Below are positions 1 through 7,296 of a stretch of 64,000 nt of DNA, piece after piece. The position numbers were made by a program, and so were the translations under genes. The stretch comes from Bacteroidia bacterium. GTDB lineage: Bacteria; Bacteroidota; Bacteroidia; B-17B0; Aurantibacillaceae. The stretch lies in contig JAIOZA010000013.1 in the NCBI GenBank assembly GCA_021740825.1, positions 1-64,000 on the forward strand, given 5' to 3'. The notes under the pieces were generated by a model. That model did not search any database. It worked only from the letters and a program-made list of their open reading frames with translations, and was not told where the DNA came from. The number at the start of each line of letters is the position of its first letter. The stretch's first letter is position 1.

Positions 1-1
1 T

Positions 2-126
2 GTTTTAGCAAACATCGCTTTTTCATATGTAGATATTATTGTTTTTTAGTTGTCATATGGTTTAGCCAGTTTATCTTCATTTGTGTTTGTCTTTTAGCAA
101 ACATGGCTATTTCATATTATAAGATT
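2..126. repeat. Short direct repeat pair at window start
   Basis: A 26-bp motif occurs at 3-28 and again at 92-117 with three mismatches (core TTTTAGCAAACAT, ending TTTCATAT). A related but interrupted copy lies at 2813-2832 (CTTTTAGTTAAACATAGCTTT). No gene is visible in 1-126. The motif brackets the leftward operon 127-2558, so it may mark old recombination ends or repeated regulatory sites. Read leftward it contains ATGTTTG, close to a Bacteroidota -7 box. Function is not determined. Confidence 0.35.
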
Positions 127-975
127 TTAACGTACGTTGTTATTATTTCTTTTAAGGTTGCTGCAAAAGCGAAATGCTTTTTGATTGATCAGATTTGCAG
201 TTCCGCTTATTTGACTTGTCACTAAATCAGAAGTGCGCATCTCATGTGTGGTGTACCAAGTAACTCCGTTAAATAAACCGAAAGCATTGTTACCAAGATC
301 TTTCATCTCTCGGTCTATTGATTTACGAAGAGTTAGCATTGAAGGACTTGATGTCCAATCTTTTTGCTTAATGGCCTTACTATCTGTTGCAAGCATTAAA
401 TGAACTTCTTTAATTAATTTTGTGATGACGCTTTCGTCCACACGCACTGTTTCCATTCCATCAAATGATTCGTAAAGAATACCTTTTTTTGCTTTATAAT
501 TTCGGATGATGTTTTGAGCAATGGTATCGTTGATGTCCATAAACGAAGTATGCTTCTTGCTAAACACTTTTAAGGTTGAAGAGAATTGATTAGCACAACG
601 CACTAAGTTTGAAGCTGTACCAATATGAAAACATTTTGTTCCATCAAATGAATTGCCTACAAACATATATTCTTCGTTAAGGCAGCCATTAATTTTTAGG
701 TTAGGGTTGGTGTTTTTAAGGAAAGCAAGAATAACCTTACCATCATTTAATTCATCAAAGCCCTGCAATTCAAACTCCCCTGATTTAGTGAGCGCATGAG
801 TGAAATCCATCAGCTGAGAATTAGATACAGGCTCATAGTGTTTACCAACGATTCCGAGAAGCTGTTGGTTATCATTTCTAATAATAGCTTTCTTGCCGGT
901 ATCGAAAGAGTTATTTATAGTAACTGGTTCCAATCTGATGTCCCAGTTTAATTTTGGTTGAAGAGCTGTTTTCAT
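127..975 (-). CDS. DUF932 phage/plasmid-like protein
   Basis: This 282-residue protein looks like the DUF932 family (phage/plasmid-like TIGR03299 type), common on plasmids, phages and integrative elements. The role of the family is not established. The fold-typical stretches are visible: an N-terminal part with repeated 'GIVGKHYEPVSN' style segments (about residues 40-52), a central 'FVGNSFDGT' to 'NLVRCANQF' block (about 105-131) and a helical C-terminal half. It is the last gene of a leftward operon, 11 bp downstream of a small membrane protein, with a ParA-like gene at the head. The context suggests a maintenance module of a mobile element. It appears complete, with no signal peptide or membrane segment. 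Confidence 0.7.
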   Translation of the reverse strand: MKTALQPKLNWDIRLEPVTINNSFDTGKKAIIRNDNQQLLGIVGKHYEPVSNSQLMDFTHALTKSGEFELQGFDELNDGKVILAFLKNTNPNLKINGCLNEEYMFVGNSFDGTKCFHIGTASNLVRCANQFSSTLKVFSKKHTSFMDINDTIAQNIIRNYKAKKGILYESFDGMETVRVDESVITKLIKEVHLMLATDSKAIKQKDWTSSPSMLTLRKSIDREMKDLGNNAFGLFNGVTWYTTHEMRTSDLVTSQISGTANLINQKAFRFCSNLKRNNNNVR

Positions 976-986
976 GTTATTTAGAT

Positions 987-1391
987 TTAGTTATTAATAA
1001 TTAGAGAGGCGGTATATTTTTTATAAGAAAAGTAAGTTTCAAAAAGAAAAATAATGGCGTTGGCAAGCATGTACAAACCGAAGCAGTAGTTGATTACCAG
1101 ATCATTTGTGGCAACGTGGCAATTGTGATATAGAATCAAGCCAAGAAAGCTTAAGTACACAAAAAAGTTAAAGTTGAATATGAATTGTTCTTTCTCTTTT
1201 GTAAATATTTTAGCTGTAATTGTTGCATAAAGAGACATGAAGGTTCCTAAATGAAAGAAAATAATTGCAAAGGCAAAAGTTGAAAGCCAATGTGTTTTGT
1301 AAATAAATCCGCTTTCAATTAGAATGAGATAATTGATTAAAAGGATTATTACAATTTGTTCAATGATAAAAAATGCTTTTTTACGTTTCAT
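987..1391 (-). CDS. Small four-helix membrane protein, copy 2 of a tandem pair
   Basis: This 134-residue protein has about four hydrophobic segments (roughly residues 6-26, 36-58, 72-90 and 98-118). It is clearly paralogous to the gene just upstream at 1396-1806: both begin MK-x-KK-x-FFI-x-EQI, share 'FIYKTHW' near residue 30, and share an 'ATF/GTF-SLY' region and a C-terminal 'ETY-SYYKY'-like end. I do not recognise a named family. The two genes are 4 bp apart in the ParA-DUF932 operon, so a tandem duplication of an inner-membrane protein is the simplest reading. Role unknown. Confidence 0.7.
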   Translation of the reverse strand: MKRKKAFFIIEQIVIILLINYLILIESGFIYKTHWLSTFAFAIIFFHLGTFMSLYATITAKIFTKEKEQFIFNFNFFVYLSFLGLILYHNCHVATNDLVINYCFGLYMLANAIIFLFETYFSYKKYTASLIINN

Positions 1392-1395
1392 AGGT

Positions 1396-1806
1396 TTAGT
1401 TTTTTTGGTTTATGTTTATTGATGATTTGTATTTATAATATGAATTATATGTTTCGAAAAAGAGAATAATGGAAAGCATTAAGAAGGTAAGTCCTATGGT
1501 ATAAGTAGTTATTAAGTTATCTGTGACCATATGTAAATTATTATAAACTAGGAGTGTTGTAAAGCCAAGAAGAAAAAACATATTGTAAGTAAAAATCACA
1601 TTCTCCTTTACATTTGTGAATTCTTTTATTTTGAAAGTAAAATAGAGTGATATAAATGTTCCTATATGGTAAAAAGCTAAGGCAAATGCAAAGGTTGGTT
1701 TCCAGTGAGTTTTGTAAATGAAATTTGATTCAAACAGAATAATGTAATTGGTAATTGCAATCATTATAATTTGTTCGAGGATGAAAAATGTTTTTTTATG
1801 TTTCAT
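1396..1806 (-). CDS. Small four-helix membrane protein, copy 1 of a tandem pair
   Basis: This 136-residue protein has about four predicted membrane segments and is a paralogue of the next gene in the operon (987-1391). They share the start motif 'FFILEQI', 'NFIYKTHW' around residue 30, and an aromatic, basic C-terminus (SYYKYKSS). It begins 5 bp after the stop of the ParA-like ATPase, so translation is probably coupled. No catalytic motif is visible. The two copies may form a heteromeric membrane complex; this is inference only. Confidence 0.7.
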   Translation of the reverse strand: MKHKKTFFILEQIIMIAITNYIILFESNFIYKTHWKPTFAFALAFYHIGTFISLYFTFKIKEFTNVKENVIFTYNMFFLLGFTTLLVYNNLHMVTDNLITTYTIGLTFLMLSIILFFETYNSYYKYKSSININQKN

Positions 1807-1811
1807 AGGCT

Positions 1812-2558
1812 TTAGTTTTTTAGGTTTATAATTTCGAGAGCAAGTTTTTTAAAATCGAGTAAAGGGGTAAAGTGTTCGTAAGGATTTAGCTTAGCATTCT
1901 TTAATTCATAAAGCGTCGCGTTCAAAGGGTAATTGGCATAAATAGTTGATTTCAAAAAATTCGTAGAATAATAGTCTGTCAATGAGTGTTTCAGCTCCTC
2001 AGTAGGAATAAAAGGACCTACTTGGTTCAACAGAAAGCGCGCAGTCAAAGGCTTCATTATTGATAAAGTATTTACCTTTTCAATAGCCTCCATTAATCGT
2101 TTGTTTGGGGTAAGTGCTTTTTCTTCGGGCCTAATAGGAATAATTACCATGTTAGAAGCAAAAAGAGCATTTGCAGTAAGTAAACCAATGCTAGGGGGAG
2201 TATCTATTATGATGTAATCATATTTTGACGCGAATTGCTCAAGGAACTTGCTTAAAACAAATTCTCGGTCAGCGACAACTATTAATTCCAATTCACAACC
2301 AATAAGATCGGGAACAGATGGAATCACAGATAAATTCTCCCCTAGCTTGGTTACCTCAAAATACCCACCTTCAACCATGGCATGATATGAAGTGTATTGG
2401 GTTACTGTGATACTGAAATTAGAGGTGAGTTCTGCTTGAGGGTCGAGATCAACAAGTAAAACTTTTTTACCAAGGTTCGCTAAGGCGATTCCAAGGCAAG
2501 TAGAAATAAATGTTTTTCCTGAGCTATCTCTGCTTACTAAACTAATTACCTGTTTCAT
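1812..2558 (-). CDS. ParA/MinD-like ATPase with a deviant Walker A
   Basis: This 248-residue protein has the ParA fold signatures: a P-loop at residues 10-16 (RDSSGKT), a 'LLVDLDPQ' switch I/A' motif at 34-41 and Walker B 'IIIDTPP' at 116-122. ParA proteins move or position DNA or protein cargo by ATP-dependent dimerisation. The usual KGGVGKT is changed here. The catalytic lysine (K15) and threonine (T16) are kept, but the signature lysine that reaches across the dimer is an arginine (R10), and the glycine pair is Asp-Ser. It heads the operon with two membrane proteins and a DUF932 protein. No ParB is visible. Membrane proteins in place of ParB suggest a membrane-linked rather than DNA-segregation role (inference). 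Confidence 0.85.
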   Translation of the reverse strand: MKQVISLVSRDSSGKTFISTCLGIALANLGKKVLLVDLDPQAELTSNFSITVTQYTSYHAMVEGGYFEVTKLGENLSVIPSVPDLIGCELELIVVADREFVLSKFLEQFASKYDYIIIDTPPSIGLLTANALFASNMVIIPIRPEEKALTPNKRLMEAIEKVNTLSIMKPLTARFLLNQVGPFIPTEELKHSLTDYYSTNFLKSTIYANYPLNATLYELKNAKLNPYEHFTPLLDFKKLALEIINLKN

Positions 2559-2859
2559 TTTTTAATTTTTTAAATAAAGATTTGCTTCCACTGATTTATG
2601 AAACAAAGTAACGGACAATTGAACGTATTGTTAATACTGTTTACTGTATTTTGGACAAAAAATATTAAATAGCTATTTAACTATCTGATATTCAATTCAA
2701 TAAAATTTTAATTATTTTACTTTTTTAGGGTAGTTGGGGTGGAAATGCAACTAAGCCCTGTATATTTATAGGAGGAGTTCTGTAAGTTAGGGATTGTTAG
2801 TGGTTGAAGCTGCCTTTTAGTTAAACATAGCTTTCGTGTCTACCGATTAATGGCTTGTA
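2559..2859. other. AT-rich intergenic region upstream of the ParA-like operon
   Basis: About 300 bp without a convincing gene. It must hold the leftward promoter of the ParA-like operon, but I find no perfect TTTG-N19-TAnnTTTG on the minus strand. The only recognisable element is the degenerate third copy of the window-start repeat at 2813-2832. Confidence 0.4.
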
Positions 2860-3384
2860 CTATGTGTAATCTTTTGGGTCTAATAAAATTACTTTATTAA
2901 AAGAATCTTTGTTTACTATTATTCTATTTTTTTCATTGTCTATATTTTGTTTGAATTGAATTAAACTTTTATTGTTGTCCGTAAACAAATGTAATTCTAT
3001 ATCAGTGCCATTGTGAATAGATGTTACCCAACTATCAATTCTATTTTTTTTCAAAGAAACTAAGAAGTCTTTACGTTTAGGATTATTACGATGCTTAGCA
3101 TCTAAATAACATTTGTCCTCACCACAGAATTGATGGTAACAATATTCTAAATCAGTTTCGTATATGAATGGAGTAATTTTACCCTTGACTATAAAACGTG
3201 AAATTATAGGTTGTTTTGTTTTCCATAGTTGTGTTGGTCCAGAATTAAAGTCAGAACTATATGTTCCGCTTGAATTAAAACTAAAATACATTGATTCGTA
3301 AATTCCATTGTCAGGCGCCTTTCTAAAAAGAATAGTGTCTTTAGGGATAATTGCTAATTTATATTTAAGTCTTAATTTGTCCAT
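2860..3384 (-). CDS. Unknown protein, possibly ADP-ribosyltransferase/RES-like
   Basis: I do not recognise this 174-residue protein with confidence. The N-terminus has 'DTILFRKAP' near residues 16-24, followed by 'YFSFNSSGTYSS' (about 32-43). An arginine in a first strand followed by a Tyr-Phe-Ser strand and a Tyr is reminiscent of small ADP-ribosyltransferase-like or RES toxins. No convincing catalytic glutamate can be placed, so this is only a suggestion. The middle has clustered cysteines and a histidine (CYHQFCGEDKC, about 82-92). There is no signal peptide or membrane segment. It lies 173 bp downstream of a small unknown gene in the same leftward direction, behind a WYL regulator. Confidence 0.5.
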   Translation of the reverse strand: MDKLRLKYKLAIIPKDTILFRKAPDNGIYESMYFSFNSSGTYSSDFNSGPTQLWKTKQPIISRFIVKGKITPFIYETDLEYCYHQFCGEDKCYLDAKHRNNPKRKDFLVSLKKNRIDSWVTSIHNGTDIELHLFTDNNKSLIQFKQNIDNEKNRIIVNKDSFNKVILLDPKDYT

Positions 3385-3557
3385 TGAAGTTTTTGTCTCT
3401 CGTCAGCAGCTATTACCACTACATTACTTATAAGAAGAGTTTTTACTAGAGGAAGCGTGCAGTATTAATGTTATTCCTCTAATTTTACTCAACTTATTTT
3501 GCTTAATAAATATATTCATTTTTTCCTAATCATCAAATAAATAAACCCCTTGAACTA

Positions 3558-3992
3558 TTAATAAACTAATGATTTCTTCTTTTCGTCATCTAACCTAATT
3601 CCATAAAAATTAAAGTCATTATCTGTTCCATTTTCCTTTTCAATTAAATCAAAAAATTTTGTCTCTGGATTAATTGGTGGAAAAATAAGAGAAAAATAGC
3701 GCCATTCAATGGTTGAATTAAAATGTAGTTTTTCTGGTCCGTAGGGAATATTAGTGGCATTGGTTAAAATCAAATTTAGTTTACCACCATTTGGTCTAAT
3801 AAATGTTTTAGGGGTAATTTTTATCCAACCACCTCCATAAAATTCATCAGTTGCCTGGTAGCCAAAGTCAACTTTTGTTTCAAGTTCAGTAATCGTAATG
3901 CGAAGCAATTGTAAATTAGAATCTTTTCGTGTATGAAGTGGATCTGAAATAATGAATCCCTTTGCCGAAGTAGGTTTGTGTTTGTTCTTCAT
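3558..3992 (-). CDS. Unknown 144-aa protein co-transcribed with a WYL regulator
   Basis: This gene begins 2 bp after the stop of the WYL regulator at 3995-5047, so it is almost certainly in the same operon. The 144-residue product is mostly beta-strand-like, with alternating hydrophobic residues ('LLRITITELETKVDFGY' about residues 29-45, 'LNLILTNATNIPYGP' about 72-86, 'WRYFSLIFPP' about 97-106). That pattern suggests a small beta-sandwich. No catalytic motif, signal peptide or membrane helix is visible and I cannot assign a family. The context points to a function controlled by the WYL protein. Confidence 0.6.
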   Translation of the reverse strand: MKNKHKPTSAKGFIISDPLHTRKDSNLQLLRITITELETKVDFGYQATDEFYGGGWIKITPKTFIRPNGGKLNLILTNATNIPYGPEKLHFNSTIEWRYFSLIFPPINPETKFFDLIEKENGTDNDFNFYGIRLDDEKKKSLVY

Positions 3993-3994
3993 AA

Positions 3995-5047
3995 CTAAAA
4001 TCTTTCTTTTTTATATTTTGAAACCGAACGTTCTAATTCTTTAACAACTTCAGTTCTTAACCATGATGGGCTAATTAATTCCATATGCTTGCCGTAAGAT
4101 AAGATTAGTGCAACTAATTCGTAGGTAGGAACTAGTTTTAATGTCACAATAATTTCACCCATTTTTCGGTATTCCTTATATGTTTGAGATTTGTGCAATG
4201 GCATCGATTTGATGTAGTTTGCCATATCATTACTCACCCAAAGCGTAATTTCTTCTGCTTGTTCAGGACCAATTTTACCTATCGTGTTTATGCCTATTTT
4301 ATCATTATATAAATTCTTTAAATCAGTATCTCTATTTTCAATAAACTCTTTGTCAATCAAAATAGGATCGTAAATTCGATCTACCCCAAAGGACCTTATT
4401 TGTTTATGATCTTCTGCCTCCGAGTAACCAACTAAATACCATCGTTTGTTGCTTTCCTTCAGTAAATAAGGATGAATAATAATGGATTTAAATTGCTTTT
4501 TATTATATGAGTAGTGAATGAACGACACAGGTATTTTTTTCTTGATGCTACTTACAAGGGTTTCAAAATGTTCCATGCCACGCATATAGGTTGTTTCTTC
4601 TGGCTGTATAGCGTTTTCCAGTTTTTCTTCCTTATCTGATTTTTTAATGTCAACTGCTGATAGTAGTTTGTCAATCGCATGGTTATAGGAATCATTTACT
4701 TTGATGCCCTTAAAGTGTTGCAGTACACCAGCGGCTAATTCAATAGCTTCAATTTCTTTATCGTTCAATCCAAAAGTTTGAATCGTGAAATCGGGAAAGG
4801 ATTCTAAATCATAATAATAACTGTTACGTGATTTTCTGAATTTGATTGGAGCATTATAACCTCCATCAGCTTCACTTTTTTTCATGTTCCCAATATCCTT
4901 TTGAACGGTTTCTCTAGATACCTTAGTTTTTAATTTACGCTCAATAGCATAAATCAAATCATCCATGGTAGGATAGGGCTTATAAATGTTTGTTAAACAT
5001 TCATCAATGATTTTATATCTTAAAGTAGCGTCACTTTTAGGAGGCAT
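3995..5047 (-). CDS. WYL-domain transcriptional regulator (first)
   Basis: This 350-residue protein has the layout of WYL regulators such as BrxR and CapW, which repress phage-defence operons. An N-terminal winged helix (about residues 5-75, 'TLRYKIIDECL', 'SRETVQKDI') is followed by a WYL domain whose strand 'HPYLLKESNKRWYLVGY' lies near 192-208. A C-terminal WCX-like part carries 'LILSYGKHMELISP' (about 315-330). It is paralogous to the WYL protein at 18364. A palindrome, TACTTAAA-N5-TTTAAGTA, lies 9 bp upstream of the start codon and overlaps a possible -7 box, so autoregulation is likely. It leads a leftward operon with the unknown gene at 3558. Confidence 0.85.
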   Translation of the reverse strand: MPPKSDATLRYKIIDECLTNIYKPYPTMDDLIYAIERKLKTKVSRETVQKDIGNMKKSEADGGYNAPIKFRKSRNSYYYDLESFPDFTIQTFGLNDKEIEAIELAAGVLQHFKGIKVNDSYNHAIDKLLSAVDIKKSDKEEKLENAIQPEETTYMRGMEHFETLVSSIKKKIPVSFIHYSYNKKQFKSIIIHPYLLKESNKRWYLVGYSEAEDHKQIRSFGVDRIYDPILIDKEFIENRDTDLKNLYNDKIGINTIGKIGPEQAEEITLWVSNDMANYIKSMPLHKSQTYKEYRKMGEIIVTLKLVPTYELVALILSYGKHMELISPSWLRTEVVKELERSVSKYKKERF

Positions 5048-5055
5048 AATTTATA

Positions 5056-5082
5056 TACTTAAAATTGCTTTAAGTAAAGGTA
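5056..5082 (-). promoter_or_regulatory. Predicted WYL autoregulatory operator and -7 box
   Basis: The perfect inverted repeat TACTTAAA-ATTGC-TTTAAGTA (5056-5076) lies just upstream of the WYL start codon at 5047. On the minus strand, TACCTTTA (5075-5082) is a one-mismatch match to TAnnTTTG. Its transcription start would fall inside the palindrome. This arrangement fits autorepression by the WYL protein. The dyad is seen directly; the regulator assignment is inference. Confidence 0.5.
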
Positions 5083-5132
5083 AAAAATTAAACGGATAAA
5101 CGATACGGTTTAAGTTTTTGGCTTATTTTAAT

Positions 5133-5447
5133 GTCTATAAATGGCCACAAAAATTGGACAATGAATAGGTGTTTAAATACCGTTTCAGAATACAAAAGTA
5201 TACAGGCAAAGTGTATACTGAGTGCTTAATTGTGACACAATTGTGTAACGGCTAGTGTAGGCTTGTACATCATGCTATCATTAGGTTTGGGCTATTTTGG
5301 CCCGCATTTTCCCGAAAAATTCTGGACCTGTTCGAACTTTCTCGGACCTGTTCGGGAAGGTTCGATTTGGTACTGATTGCCCTGAATTAAAATTGGGATG
5401 TTTCCGGATAAGTCCGGGAACGTTCGGACTTGTTAGTTTTGCAATTT
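5133..5447. repeat. R1 repeat, copy 1
   Basis: First of three direct copies of a ~300-bp repeat (others at 10142 and 11383). Internal structure: two GTATAC palindromes, with AGTATAC and GTATACT arms around 9 bp (5197-5219); the perfect palindrome AATTGTG-A-CACAATT (5228-5242); a GGGC/GCCC hairpin; and a GC-richer block of TTCGG/CCGG repeats where CCCGAA pairs with TTCGGG about 36 bp later and CCGGA-TAAG-TCCGG forms a hairpin. TAGGTTTG at 5282-5289 matches the -7 consensus reading rightward. No credible protein is encoded. It is a structured element, possibly an RNA gene, a binding array or an element boundary. Confidence 0.8.
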
Positions 5448-5497
5448 ATTTATATCATTATACATCCTTTTATTTTTCATTTTATTATGAATGCTAA

Positions 5498-5533
5498 TAA
5501 AAAAATAAGCCACACCATTTGCTGTGGCTTATT
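5498..5533 (-). terminator. Rho-independent terminator of the 25-aa peptide gene
   Basis: An 11-bp perfect stem (AATAAGCCACA / TGTGGCTTATT, loop of 8) at 5504-5533 is followed on the minus strand by a run of seven T. It lies 10 bp after the stop codon of the tiny gene at 5543-5620, which supports that gene being transcribed leftward. Confidence 0.85.
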
Positions 5534-5542
5534 TAAAGGAGA

Positions 5543-5620
5543 CTATTTATTTCCTCTTCCTCCACCTGATGGTTTCCCTGTTGTGCTTGGAGCATTTACC
5601 AACCCGCTACTTTTTGCCAT
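5543..5620 (-). CDS. 25-aa Gly/Ser-rich peptide
   Basis: A very short reading frame, ATG to TAG, encodes a 25-residue basic peptide starting MAKSSGLVNAPS and ending PSGGGRGNK. It is flanked by a strong leftward terminator 10 bp downstream, and nothing else in the gap explains that terminator. From memory, small peptides with 'GLVNAPS...PSGGGRGN' recur in Bacteroidota genomes, but I cannot check this here. The peptide lacks cysteines and any leader or export motif. It lies downstream of a putative modification cluster (dioxygenase, glycine-rich-domain-like protein, small WDRG protein), so it could be a substrate, signal or regulator. Function unknown. Confidence 0.6.
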   Translation of the reverse strand: MAKSSGLVNAPSTTGKPSGGGRGNK

Positions 5621-5704
5621 TTTATTTAAGTTTTAATGTTACACCTACTGTTCATGCGTTTCGGTTTTCGCATTTGCTATTAAGATAATAACAGCATACA
5701 TTTT

Positions 5705-5992
5705 TTACAAAGAAATTACTTGATAATTTTCTTTCTTTTTGGAATTTAAATAATCTTGAAAGTCACAGTAGAAACAGGTAATTAACTTTTTCCCCTCTAT
5801 TTTTATAAATAATTCCAAGCATTTTTTATTACTGCATTTCTTTATAATCTTACGACTGACAATTAGTAATTTTTGACCTTTTTGGGCTTGAATTCTATTT
5901 AACACAAAATTTAATTCTAGGTTGCTAACACCTCTGTCCCATTGTCGATATATGAAATGCTCTGTTTTAAAATATCCAGCTATTGATTCCAT
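5705..5992 (-). CDS. Small unknown protein with a Trp-Asp-Arg-Gly motif
   Basis: The chosen start (ATG at 5992) gives 95 residues and avoids overlapping the upstream gene, which stops at 6000. A longer frame from 6055 would overlap it by 56 bp. The protein has 'FIYRQWDRGVS' near residue 12, 'KLLIVSRK' in the middle, a CSNKKC pair and a later CFYC pair, so four cysteines could bind a metal (inference). I do not know the family. It is the third gene of the leftward cluster starting with the TauD-type dioxygenase and precedes the 25-aa peptide gene. Confidence 0.6.
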   Translation of the reverse strand: MESIAGYFKTEHFIYRQWDRGVSNLELNFVLNRIQAQKGQKLLIVSRKIIKKCSNKKCLELFIKIEGKKLITCFYCDFQDYLNSKKKENYQVISL

Positions 5993-5999
5993 ATATATT

Positions 6000-6530
6000 C
6001 TATTTACGGTCATCGTCACTTGAACAAGCGTGCCAGCATCTTCCTTCACAATCATGCCAGCAATCTGTATGTTCGCCCCTTATCATACTTTCTTTAAAAG
6101 TCTCAAGATACATTTCCTTTGTTTTTTCAAATGAACTCAATAGGTTTACTTTGTCTTGTTCTCCTCTCATTCCGAAATATGGATAATGATGAAAATAACC
6201 TCCAAATACAGAGTCACTGTCTTTGCAATAAGCTTTTGTGTCGAGAATGTGAAAATGCCACATCGTATCCATAATCTTGTTTGGTACGATTGATTTTTTT
6301 GGATTTTGAAAATTCAATTGTAAGTAGCGTTTGTATTCAACTTCAGCGCTATCACATTGTTCCATCGTCCAGCCTTGACCTTCGGTTTTGTCTTGCATTT
6401 TCATCTTTACCATTTCAAGATTTATACTTGCAATAGCAGGTATGATTTTCTTTTCGTTGATTAGCCATGAAATTCTTTCTAAGCTAATTGGTTCTGGATT
6501 TACCAGATTGTTTTGGGTTGTTGTTTTCAT
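6000..6530 (-). CDS. Glycine-rich-domain-like protein with a Cys/His/Trp tail
   Basis: This 176-residue protein resembles the bacterial 'glycine-rich domain-containing protein-like' family. It contains 'MDTMWHFHILDTKAYCKD' (about residues 87-104) and 'GYFHHYPYFGMRG' (about 110-122), the His-rich core of that family. Its biochemical role is not established. The C-terminus carries an unusual duplicated motif, CWHDC-EGR-CWHAC (about 157-169), followed by an acidic tail. That tail could bind metal or be a substrate segment for the neighbouring dioxygenase. The gene starts 1 bp after the dioxygenase stop and is followed by the small WDRG protein, so the three are one operon. Confidence 0.7.
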   Translation of the reverse strand: MKTTTQNNLVNPEPISLERISWLINEKKIIPAIASINLEMVKMKMQDKTEGQGWTMEQCDSAEVEYKRYLQLNFQNPKKSIVPNKIMDTMWHFHILDTKAYCKDSDSVFGGYFHHYPYFGMRGEQDKVNLLSSFEKTKEMYLETFKESMIRGEHTDCWHDCEGRCWHACSSDDDRK

Positions 6531-6531
6531 T

Positions 6532-7185
6532 TTATTTATTTGTTTTTTGGTTTGTATTATCAGAAAGCCAGTATCTTGTTAACCAGCGATTAGAGGCAGA
6601 TGGGAATCCTTCTCTTCCATGAAGCATCCGATGATTGTCAATAATCAATAAGTCGCCTTCTGAAAGTAAAACTTTGTTTGGTTCTGTGTATTCAATGAGG
6701 TTTTCAAATTTCTCTAACGCCTTTTTATGCTTAATGCATCCTGGAGCATTTACTAACCATTGTGCATAGTAAATCGATTCTGCTTTTTTATTATCATTTA
6801 AGGATAAAAGCGGATAAGATAATTTGTCACCATAAAACACATTGTGACTTTTAATTGTTATTTCTGAAAGTAGATTTAGGGTTTCGTCTGAGAAATTCCT
6901 GATTACTTGAAAAGAATCAAGAAGTAGACTCTCACCGCCGGAAGCAGATTGACTATTGCAGAACCACGCAATATAACGTGCCTTTTGATGATCTGTATGA
7001 AGCTCCATTTTATTATTAGAGGCTAATAAACGAGTGCTTGATGGATTTTCTTTTATTTCTGTTTTGAAAATCACTTCACCAAGTGACTCGAAGTAATCTG
7101 CAATATTACTATTGGGTGAATATTCGATTTTTGTAAAACCTTTTGCTTTTAAATCATGATGGATTGTTTCCTTTTTTGTACTCAT
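6532..7185 (-). CDS. TauD/TfdA-family Fe(II)/2-oxoglutarate dioxygenase
   Basis: This 217-residue cytoplasmic enzyme has the TauD facial triad: the HxD pair in 'MELHTDHQ' (about residues 76-83), the distal histidine in 'DNHRMLHGREGF' (about 182-193) and the 2-oxoglutarate-binding arginine in 'NRWLTRYWL' (about 199-207). Family members hydroxylate small molecules, free or carrier-bound amino acids, or peptides. It is shorter than TauD itself (about 280 residues). It leads an operon with the glycine-rich-domain-like protein and a small Cys protein, so hydroxylation of a peptide or protein side chain is a fair guess but unproven. A LytTR response regulator lies 112 bp upstream in the same direction. 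Confidence 0.85.
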   Translation of the reverse strand: MSTKKETIHHDLKAKGFTKIEYSPNSNIADYFESLGEVIFKTEIKENPSSTRLLASNNKMELHTDHQKARYIAWFCNSQSASGGESLLLDSFQVIRNFSDETLNLLSEITIKSHNVFYGDKLSYPLLSLNDNKKAESIYYAQWLVNAPGCIKHKKALEKFENLIEYTEPNKVLLSEGDLLIIDNHRMLHGREGFPSASNRWLTRYWLSDNTNQKTNK

Positions 7186-7296
7186 CTTTTCTAGTTTGAT
7201 GAGACAAATTACCAGAGAATTTATGGACTAATAAATCACACGGTTTTAAACGCGACTAATTAATGCTAAAAGCGGAATAATGAGATGTGAATGCGG

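Noticed and set aside
5340-5380. tRNA-like GGTTCGA in the R1 repeats
   Set aside because: It resembles a T-loop, but no acceptor, D or anticodon stem can be built around it. I see no tRNA gene anywhere in the window.
5297-5636. Rightward frames of 66 and 68 codons in and after R1 copy 1
   Set aside because: They run through the structured repeat and the leftward terminator, have no homologous counterparts kept in R1 copies 2 and 3, and lie antisense to the 25-aa peptide gene.
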